From Prevotellaceae bacterium (GTDB lineage: Bacteria; Bacteroidota; Bacteroidia; Bacteroidales; Bacteroidaceae): 5,805 bases of DNA. A program made the translations under genes and the position numbers. Positions 1-5,237 of the stretch are shown here, piece after piece. The first letter of the stretch is position 1. Each line of letters begins with the position of its first letter. A model generated the notes under the pieces. That model worked only from the letters and a program-made list of their open reading frames with translations. It made no database searches and had not been told where the DNA came from. The stretch is from NCBI GenBank assembly GCA_022508685.1, contig JAFLUS010000141.1, positions 1 to 5,805 on the forward strand, in the 5' to 3' direction.

Positions 1-129
1 ATCAGTAAGTTAAGAAAACGCCGATTTTAACACTTAAATGTTAATTTTAACACTGGTTGTTAAAGGAATTTAACATTTGAAATGGGTTCTCTCCTGAAGC
101 AGATTCGGTGCTTTTCTCCCTCCTGACAT
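1..129. promoter_or_regulatory. Noncoding AT-rich stretch with alternating GTTAA/TTAAC boxes
   Basis: No coding sequence is supported here; the stretch lies 3' of the barrel gene stop. The first 78 bases hold GTTAA at 9-13, 40-44 and 59-63 and its complement TTAAC at 27-31, 47-51 and 70-74, so the boxes alternate and form three inverted pairs with spacers of 13, 2 and 6 nt. An 11-nt direct repeat (ATTTTAACACT) occurs at 24-34 and 44-54, and AAATGTTAA at 36-44 is inverted at 70-78. The 59-74 pair could form a small hairpin but has no following T-run on either strand, so it is not a convincing terminator. An operator array for a gene left of the window is possible; the regulator is unknown. Confidence 0.35.
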
Positions 130-2223
130 CTATCGCATAATGGCGGACGAGGACGACGAACCCGTGTCTTGCAGTTCATCGCCGTGGTGGATGGTTTTGC
201 CAAAGTTGAAGGTGTAACTTGCCGTGATGCTGATGAACTGGTGAGAGTTGGCGGAGTATGTACGCGTCGTTTGGTCGAACAGGCGGCTGCGCAGCCATGC
301 CGTTGTTTCGAGCCAGTTGCGACGGAAAATGTTGATGGCTGATGCACTGACGTTCCATTGCCCGTTGCTCCACCCTAATTGCAGGCGGTAGTAGTCTTTC
401 GACCGCTGCGAGGTGGCGTTCAAGTCGTTTGGCAGCAGTTCGCGACAGCCGAGCACATAATACAGGGAGCCGTAGAAGTTTTTCCAATAATACATTGCGC
501 TGAAATTCACGACCGGATAGATGCGTTTGGCGGCATACAGCCCCGACATCCGTTCGTAGAACAAGCGGGGGCGCGTGTTCAGGACGAGGGAGCGATTGAG
601 CAGTTTGAGCGACAGCGACGTACCGACGTAGGAAAAGGAGAAGCCTTTGCCGTTCTCTATGCGACGCAGCATCATGCCGTCGGGTGCATCGGGTGTGAAG
701 GTGGGATACAACGTGTGCGAGTCGCGTTGCCACCCCGTAAACAGCGCCATCGAAAACGTGTTGGTCGGCAGAAACGTGTACACGCCATTGACTGAGAACA
801 AGCGCCGGTTGCGGAGATACGGATTGCCGGTCTGATAGAGGTATTCGTTCACTTGCAGCACGTCGGGCGTCTTCTCTGCCAGTTCCCCCGGATTAAAGTT
901 GTAGTAGGTCGACAATTCAAACTGGTGGTGTTCGTTCGGCGCATAGGAAGCGTCGAGGTGCATAAGCGGCACGATGCTGCTCTGACGAATGCCGCTGATG
1001 GCGTTCACTTCGTTCATGGCTCCGCCCGCTGCCGACACGTTCACGCGTTGCGATGCGTAGGTATATTCCGGCAATGCCGTCCACCCATATTGGCTGAACG
1101 ACGGCGACGCCAATGTGCTGCCCGTATATTTCACGTTATCCTTAACGTATGCACCGAAGAGAAACGCGCCCAATTTGTGGTGCTGCCCGAACGTCTTGTA
1201 CACCATTACCTTCATCCTTCCGTTCGTCATGTTCTCTGTGGCGTCCGTCACGATGTCGGCATCATCCGACGTGTAGCGGCAGTTCGACACCGTATGCGTA
1301 TAGGTGAACGATGGCTGGACGCTGAGTGTCCATTTTTTGCCGAAATCAAAGTAATAGTTTCCGTTCCAATAGGGACTGAATTCCTTGCTGTCCGTGCCGT
1401 TGGCAAACGGACTTTCGCCCGATGCCGACAGCACCACGCGGCCGCTGTAGTCGCTGTGCGGCGAACGAGTGGCTGACAAATTGACTTTATTGGAAATCGT
1501 CATCCGTTCCGTTGCATATTTCGCACGGAACGAACCCCATACGTAGTTTTGCTGATAGCGGCTGTCGTCGAGTGTCGTCGTCCGCGTGAGTTCGTTCAGC
1601 GTTCCGTCCTCCTGCGGCAATCGGAACACCTGCGTCTGCTCCGTTCCCGTGTGCCCGCGGTCGGTGTATCTGTCGTACAGACTGACGTCGTACGTCATCC
1701 GCTTGTACGAACTCTTCACATATACCTGTCCGCTGCCCGACCCCGCCAGCACGTTTCCCGTAGCCGTCGCCTTGCCATAGCCGCCATATTCGTAGTGATT
1801 GAGGAGAATGTTGACCACATATTTGTCGTCGCCGAAACGCGGGTCGGACGGGAACAGCAGATATTCCACGCGCTTCACGTCCTGCGGATTGAGCGCATCC
1901 TTCTCGTCTTGCGACGCCCGTTCGTAGTCGATATACACCGCCACATCCTTTCCGCCGTTGGTCTGCACGTCGCCCGACTGCGGATTGACCACAATCTGCG
2001 GAATGGCCATCTTGGCAAGCAAGTCGCCCGCATTCTGCGCCGTCCGTTTCACATCTTTGCTCGGCAGATACGTCGTCACGTTCCCTGTCGCATACTGCAT
2101 CGTGGCATCCACCACGACCTCGTTCAGCACGTGCGTGTCGAGCGAGTCATTCTCCACATCCTCCTGCGCATACACGATGCACGCGCAGAGTGCGCACGCC
2201 CACGCCGTTACAAATCTTCTCAT
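130..2223 (-). CDS. Outer-membrane beta-barrel protein, TonB-dependent-receptor-like
   Basis: This 697-residue protein most likely sits in the outer membrane. Residues 1-19 form a signal peptide (Arg-Arg start, hydrophobic core, likely cut after VYA before Gln20). LNEVVVDA at 33-40 matches the TonB-box/plug start seen in Bacteroidota receptors, and 41-142 resembles a plug domain (DLLAKMAIPQIVV, VAVYIDY, DVKRVEYLLFPSDPRFG). Residues 143-675 are alternating aromatic/polar beta-strands typical of a barrel, ending in a strand HQFISITASYTFNFGK followed by a short polar tail ending SSSSAIMR. The length fits the Bacteroidota 'outer membrane beta-barrel protein' family of about 700-800 residues. There is no N-terminal carboxypeptidase-like domain, and no SusD partner in the window, so a glycan-uptake role is not indicated and the substrate is unknown. 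The ATG at 2223 is chosen because it directly begins the signal peptide. Expression is probably driven by the promoter at 2406-2413 through a long structured leader. Confidence 0.88.
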   Translation of the reverse strand: MRRFVTAWACALCACIVYAQEDVENDSLDTHVLNEVVVDATMQYATGNVTTYLPSKDVKRTAQNAGDLLAKMAIPQIVVNPQSGDVQTNGGKDVAVYIDYERASQDEKDALNPQDVKRVEYLLFPSDPRFGDDKYVVNILLNHYEYGGYGKATATGNVLAGSGSGQVYVKSSYKRMTYDVSLYDRYTDRGHTGTEQTQVFRLPQEDGTLNELTRTTTLDDSRYQQNYVWGSFRAKYATERMTISNKVNLSATRSPHSDYSGRVVLSASGESPFANGTDSKEFSPYWNGNYYFDFGKKWTLSVQPSFTYTHTVSNCRYTSDDADIVTDATENMTNGRMKVMVYKTFGQHHKLGAFLFGAYVKDNVKYTGSTLASPSFSQYGWTALPEYTYASQRVNVSAAGGAMNEVNAISGIRQSSIVPLMHLDASYAPNEHHQFELSTYYNFNPGELAEKTPDVLQVNEYLYQTGNPYLRNRRLFSVNGVYTFLPTNTFSMALFTGWQRDSHTLYPTFTPDAPDGMMLRRIENGKGFSFSYVGTSLSLKLLNRSLVLNTRPRLFYERMSGLYAAKRIYPVVNFSAMYYWKNFYGSLYYVLGCRELLPNDLNATSQRSKDYYRLQLGWSNGQWNVSASAINIFRRNWLETTAWLRSRLFDQTTRTYSANSHQFISITASYTFNFGKTIHHGDELQDTGSSSSSAIMR

Positions 2224-2226
2224 GTT

Positions 2227-2386
2227 GCGATACTTTCATTGTACATAAAAACGCGAACTGCCATCCATGCCTTTGTAAAGTATCGCCAAACACTTATAAG
2301 AATACACAGATAAGCAGTCCACGTACGTGAACTGCCGCCTGCGTCCCTGATTCTTACTCTGCGATAATTTGGCGATTTCTACAAAG
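2227..2386 (-). promoter_or_regulatory. Structured 5' leader of the barrel gene, possible RNA switch
   Basis: Read as minus-strand RNA, this leader forms one long nested hairpin. The outer stem pairs 2386-2378 with 2279-2271 and 2376-2367 with 2291-2282, about 19 pairs interrupted by a small internal loop. A middle stem pairs 2357-2350 with 2303-2296, and an inner near-palindrome spans 2313-2336. Several pairs are G-U only in minus-strand RNA (2379/2278, 2367/2291, 2357/2296, 2330/2319, 2336/2313) and would be A-C mismatches in plus-strand RNA, which supports a function in the minus transcript. Competing with the outer stem, 2286-2277 (GCGAUACUUU) is perfectly complementary over 10 nt to 2236-2227 (AAAGUAUCGC), which ends three bases before the AUG. 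The two folds cannot coexist. The motif matches no riboswitch class I recognise; no cobalamin or TPP consensus is evident. A dispersed palindromic repeat is the main alternative. Confidence 0.5.
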
Positions 2387-2405
2387 CGAGACACATTCGT
2401 CGGTG

Positions 2406-2413
2406 CAAAGGTA
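2406..2413 (-). promoter_or_regulatory. Bacteroidota -7 promoter box for the barrel gene
   Basis: The minus strand reads TACCTTTG here, a perfect match to the Bacteroidota housekeeping -7 consensus TAnnTTTG, followed by CA as is common. Transcription would begin near 2398-2400, giving a leader of about 175 nt before the ATG at 2223. I see no good TTTG -33 box at the usual 19-21 nt spacing, so this promoter may be weak or activator-dependent. Confidence 0.6.
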
Positions 2414-2420
2414 CAAAATA

Positions 2421-2467
2421 TTTGCGAATTGCTGCCGTCTGTGCCAAAAATGTTCGCAAACATTTTT
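2421..2467. repeat. AT-rich inverted repeats between the divergent promoters
   Basis: Two overlapping inverted repeats are visible. TTTGCGAA at 2421-2428 is perfectly inverted at 2453-2460. AAAAATGTT at 2446-2454 and AACATTTTT at 2459-2467 form a 9-bp hairpin with a CGCA loop. They lie just upstream of the barrel-gene -7 box and could be operator sites or a hairpin insulating the divergent promoters. No regulator is identified. Confidence 0.4.
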
Positions 2468-2573
2468 TGCGTGTTTTGGGCGTGATGACAGAATTTTCGC
2501 CTAAATTGTTGAGCCTGACGTCAAAAATAACATTTTTTTACGTTCGAAATGGGCAAATCAAAGAATAAAAACG

Positions 2574-2581
2574 TAACTTTG
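2574..2581 (+). promoter_or_regulatory. Bacteroidota -7 promoter box for the FKBP operon
   Basis: TAACTTTG is a perfect match to TAnnTTTG and is followed by CA. Transcription should begin around 2586-2590, giving a leader of about 30-35 nt to the ATG at 2621. No clear TTTG -33 box is seen at normal spacing. The box lies downstream of the more upstream in-frame ATG at 2549, which argues against that start. Confidence 0.65.
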
Positions 2582-2620
2582 CACGATTTTTGTAACAAAA
2601 TGTATAAAATCGAGAACGAT

Positions 2621-3229
2621 ATGGATAAATTGAGTTATGCGTTGGGACTTGGCATCGGTCAGCAATTGCGACAGATGGGTCTGAAAGACGTGCTTGTGAT
2701 TGAAGATTTTGCACAGTCCATCGTCGACATGCTGCAGGGTAACGAACTGAAAGTGAAGAGTTCGGAGGCACAGGGCATCGTCAACGCATTCTTTGCGGAA
2801 CAGGAGAAGACGATGCGTGCCGAAAAGGCTGAACAGGGCAAGAAGGCGCTGGAAGAGGGTCGCGTGTTTCTGGAAAACAACGGCACCCGTCCGGGCGTCG
2901 TGACCACCAAGAGCGGTCTGCAGTACGAAGTCCTCCACGAAGGCGAGGGACGCAAGCCGAAGGCGACCGACAAGGTGCGTTGCCACTACGAGGGTACGCT
3001 CATCAGCGGCGAAGTGTTCGATTCAAGTTACAAGCGCAACGAGCCTGCCGTGTTCGGGCTCAACCAAGTGATTGCCGGTTGGACGGAAGGCGTGCAACTC
3101 ATGAGCGAGGGTGCGAAGTACCGCTTCTACATCCCCTACCTGCTGGGCTACGGAGAGAACGGCGCGGGCGACATGATTCCGCCTTACGCCACGCTCATCT
3201 TCGACGTCGAACTGCTCGAAGTGCTGTAA
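2621..3229 (+). CDS. FKBP-type peptidyl-prolyl cis-trans isomerase, signal-less
   Basis: This predicted prolyl isomerase of 202 residues has Mip/FkpA layout: an N-terminal dimerisation-type domain (about 1-60, with SYALGLGIGQQL), a charged helical linker (60-90), and a C-terminal FKBP domain (about 97-202). The pocket residues expected from FKBP12 are present: Tyr123 (CHYEG), Phe133-Asp134 (FDSS), Val150-Ile151 and Trp154 (VIAGW), Tyr177 (GYG) and Phe194 (FDVELL), so it should be active. There is no signal peptide or lipobox, so it is probably cytoplasmic, unlike its three downstream relatives. The start at 2621 (MDKLSYAL) is preferred because a -7 box at 2574-2581 lies inside the longer reading frame; in-frame ATGs at 2549 and 2600 are alternatives, and the 24 extra residues from 2549 resemble no domain. 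It is the first gene of the probable operon, 48 nt before the next. Confidence 0.9.
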   Translation: MDKLSYALGLGIGQQLRQMGLKDVLVIEDFAQSIVDMLQGNELKVKSSEAQGIVNAFFAEQEKTMRAEKAEQGKKALEEGRVFLENNGTRPGVVTTKSGLQYEVLHEGEGRKPKATDKVRCHYEGTLISGEVFDSSYKRNEPAVFGLNQVIAGWTEGVQLMSEGAKYRFYIPYLLGYGENGAGDMIPPYATLIFDVELLEVL

Positions 3230-3277
3230 TCCGATTTCGAGACTGAAACATTCATTATTATAAATAAAAGAAAAGCA

Positions 3278-4195
3278 ATGAAAAAAATTCTGACTATGGC
3301 AGTGGCATCTGCTGCCTTGCTGCTGACCGCTTGTGGCGGCAGCGACGTGAAAGCAACATTCAACGAAAAAACCATCGAAGAGGATTCTATCGCATACTAC
3401 GTAGGTCGTCTCAACGGCGACGGGTTCTCCAACCAAGTCATGCAGATGGGCATGCCCATGCAGTACGACTGCCGCATCGACTCTGCCCACATCGAGGACT
3501 TCCTTCGCGGCGTCATGGCAGGTGCGGTCGAGAACATTGACTCTGCCGACCTCGCTTACGCAAAGGGCGTGCTCGTAGGTCAGTTGCTGCCCAGCATCAC
3601 CGAAAGCGTCGGCCGCGACATCTACGGCGACGACTCCACCAAGCAAATCAGCCTCAACAACGTCATTGCCGGTTTCGTAGAAAGCCTGCGTCCGAACAAG
3701 ATGACGGCTGAAGAAAAGCAGAAGGACATCGAACAAATCCAAGCGGCTTGCAATGCCAAAATCAAGGCGGTGAAGGCTGCTGCCATGGAAAAGAAGTATG
3801 GCGACTACAAGAAGGAAAACGAAGCCTACCTCAAGAAGAACGGCAAGAAAGAAGGTGTGACCACGCTCAAGAGCGGCGTGCAATACCAAGTCCTCACTGC
3901 CGGCGACGGCGAAGTGCCTGCCGACACCACTGCACTCAAGGTTCACGTAGAAGCAAAGACCATCGACGGCAAGGTGTTCTACACCACTGCTGACCGCGAA
4001 CAACCCGAAAACTTCCGCATTGCCTATCCGCAAGGCCCGCTCGGACTCGAAGGCGTGCTCGAAGCCATCAAACTCATGCCCGTCGGTTCGAAATGGGAAA
4101 TCACCGTTCCTGCCGAACATGCACTTGCTGAGCAGGAGACGCCCGACATCAAGCCGTTCTCTACGCTCATCTTCACCGTCGAACTGGTGAAATAA
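3278..4195 (+). CDS. Lipoprotein with degenerate FKBP domain, probable pseudo-isomerase
   Basis: This 305-residue lipoprotein has a signal peptide ending in lipobox LTAC (Cys19), so it is anchored to a membrane outside the cytoplasm. Two successive Mip-N-like units follow (about 37-83, SIAYYVGRLNGDGF to FLRGVMAGA; and 91-136, LAYAKGVLVGQLL to VIAGFVESL), then a Lys/Glu-rich helix (142-187) and an FKBP-like domain (197-305). The domain is recognisable by SGVQYQVL, MPVGSKWEITVPAE and LIFTVEL, but pocket positions are changed: the Tyr of HYEG is Val224, the Asp of FDSS is Tyr235, the Trp of VIxGW is Val260, and the Tyr of AYG is Leu283. Phe234 and Phe299 remain. I infer loss of isomerase activity and a chaperone or partner role. 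An A-rich leader (AAATAAAAGAAAAGCA) precedes the ATG. It lies 24 nt before the next gene, with which it shares the GSKWE segment. Confidence 0.88.
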   Translation: MKKILTMAVASAALLLTACGGSDVKATFNEKTIEEDSIAYYVGRLNGDGFSNQVMQMGMPMQYDCRIDSAHIEDFLRGVMAGAVENIDSADLAYAKGVLVGQLLPSITESVGRDIYGDDSTKQISLNNVIAGFVESLRPNKMTAEEKQKDIEQIQAACNAKIKAVKAAAMEKKYGDYKKENEAYLKKNGKKEGVTTLKSGVQYQVLTAGDGEVPADTTALKVHVEAKTIDGKVFYTTADREQPENFRIAYPQGPLGLEGVLEAIKLMPVGSKWEITVPAEHALAEQETPDIKPFSTLIFTVELVK

Positions 4196-4219
4196 GCCAT
4201 TTTACAAAGCAGAACCGAC

Positions 4220-5152
4220 ATGAAGAAACTATTGTTTGCCACACTGGCGACAGCCTCGCTGCTCATCGCCTCCTGCACGGGCAACGGCAACAAAGCCGAC
4301 AACGACGGCAACGAGTTGACTGAAGCCGACTCCCTGCTCTTCTATCTCGGCGAAGGCCAGTCGCAGAGCATCCACATGTTTGTCCTCGGTCAACTCCACG
4401 TGACCCAAGACACCTATGACGAATTCCTCAAAGGACTGGATGAAGCCATGCAGAAGGAAATCGAGCCCGACACGAACTACATTGGCGACGACGTACAGCG
4501 TGCTTACAACGCCGGACTCGTCGTGGCATGGGAACTGCGCCACAATCTCGACCTCGACGAAATCGCAGCCATCTACAACTACGGAGAAGAGACACCTGCC
4601 GAACCATTCACCATGCAGAAAGTCTATGCCGGACTGCGCCACGGACTGGAGCAGCGCAACAACCTCTCCGAAGACCAATGGTCTCAACTGTGCGAAAACG
4701 CCATGCGCCGTTTCACCGAAATCATCCGCGTGAAGGGTGAAGCCTACGACAAGGCGCAAGCCGAAGCACGTCTGCAGAGCAATGCCGACTATCTGGCACA
4801 ATTGGAACAGGAAGCCGACATTCAGAAACTCCCGACCGGAGAGTACTACAAAGTGCTGACCGAAGGCAAAGGCGCCGTTCCCGCTGCCGACGAAACCGTG
4901 AAGGTACACTACGAAGGACGACTGCTCGACGGCACCGTCTTCGACAGCAGTTACGAACGCAACCAGCCGATAGAAATCGACATGGCACGCCCGGGCGTCA
5001 TTCAGGGATGGGTCGACGTGCTCAAGGTCATGCCCAAAGGTTCGAAATGGGAAGTAACGCTCCCCTCCGAACTGGCATACGGAGAGTACGGCGCCGGCAA
5101 CGCCATTCCGGCACACTCCGTACTGGTCTTCACCATGGAGTTGCTGAAATAA
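4220..5152 (+). CDS. FKBP-type peptidyl-prolyl isomerase lipoprotein, intact active site
   Basis: This 310-residue lipoprotein isomerase has a signal peptide with lipobox IASC (Cys19), then an Asn/Asp/Gly-rich tether (20-34). Two Mip-N-like units follow (about 36-77, ADSLLFYLGEGQSQSI to FLKGLDEAM; and 95-144, RAYNAGLVVAWEL to VYAGLRHGL), a charged helical linker (150-200), and an FKBP domain (203-310). Expected pocket residues are present: Tyr231 (VHYEG), Phe241-Asp242 (FDSS), Val260-Ile261 and Trp264 (VIQGW), Tyr287 (AYG) and Phe304. It should therefore catalyse prolyl isomerisation outside the cytoplasm, probably assisting folding of exported or outer-membrane proteins. There is no SlyD-type insert-in-flap. 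It is the last gene before a strong terminator and probably shares a transcript with the two genes upstream. Leaflet and membrane cannot be decided from the sequence. Confidence 0.92.
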   Translation: MKKLLFATLATASLLIASCTGNGNKADNDGNELTEADSLLFYLGEGQSQSIHMFVLGQLHVTQDTYDEFLKGLDEAMQKEIEPDTNYIGDDVQRAYNAGLVVAWELRHNLDLDEIAAIYNYGEETPAEPFTMQKVYAGLRHGLEQRNNLSEDQWSQLCENAMRRFTEIIRVKGEAYDKAQAEARLQSNADYLAQLEQEADIQKLPTGEYYKVLTEGKGAVPAADETVKVHYEGRLLDGTVFDSSYERNQPIEIDMARPGVIQGWVDVLKVMPKGSKWEVTLPSELAYGEYGAGNAIPAHSVLVFTMELLK

Positions 5153-5163
5153 TACCGAACGAA

Positions 5164-5207
5164 ATGCGACTTCCGACACCTCGCGTGTGGAAGTCGCATC
5201 GTTTTTT
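5164..5207 (+). terminator. Strong intrinsic terminator after the third FKBP gene
   Basis: ATGCGACTTCC at 5164-5174 pairs perfectly with GGAAGTCGCAT at 5189-5199. The stem continues with ACAC (5176-5179) against GTGT (5185-5188) after one bulged G, leaving a five-base loop (5180-5184). CG and a run of six Ts (5202-5207) follow. This is a textbook Rho-independent terminator 11 nt after the stop codon at 5150-5152. Confidence 0.88.
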
Positions 5208-5237
5208 ATCCACAACCACAAAAACCACAAAGAACGT

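Noticed and set aside
59..74. Terminator for the barrel gene
   Set aside because: The 6-7 bp AT-rich hairpin with a GGAA loop lacks a following T-run in the minus direction and is weak. I found no convincing terminator for that gene in the window.
1549..2313. 254-codon plus-strand frame opposite the barrel gene
   Set aside because: It is Arg/His/Val-rich and antisense to the barrel gene's signal peptide and plug, with no start context or domain. The barrel gene explains this DNA.
2271..2386. Small transposon remnant (MITE) with about 20-bp terminal inverted repeats
   Set aside because: Near-perfect inverted ends exist, but no target-site duplication flanks them, inner stems are nested, and the imperfect pairs are G-U in minus-strand RNA. 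An RNA element explains these better, although dispersed copies cannot be excluded without a genome search.
2236..2463. 75-codon minus-strand frame upstream of the barrel gene
   Set aside because: Its start lies upstream of the predicted promoter and it crosses the -7 box and the structured leader. It has no domain or signal, so it is probably chance.
2516..2523. TGACGTCA perfect palindrome
   Set aside because: A lone 8-bp palindrome is expected by chance, and no matching second site is nearby. The resemblance to the eukaryotic CRE site has no meaning here.
3023..4120. 365-codon open frame on the minus strand across the first two FKBP genes
   Set aside because: It is antisense to two well-supported genes and runs across their intergenic gap. 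Its translation is His/Val/Phe-rich, as expected from reading GC-rich codons backwards, and shows no domain.
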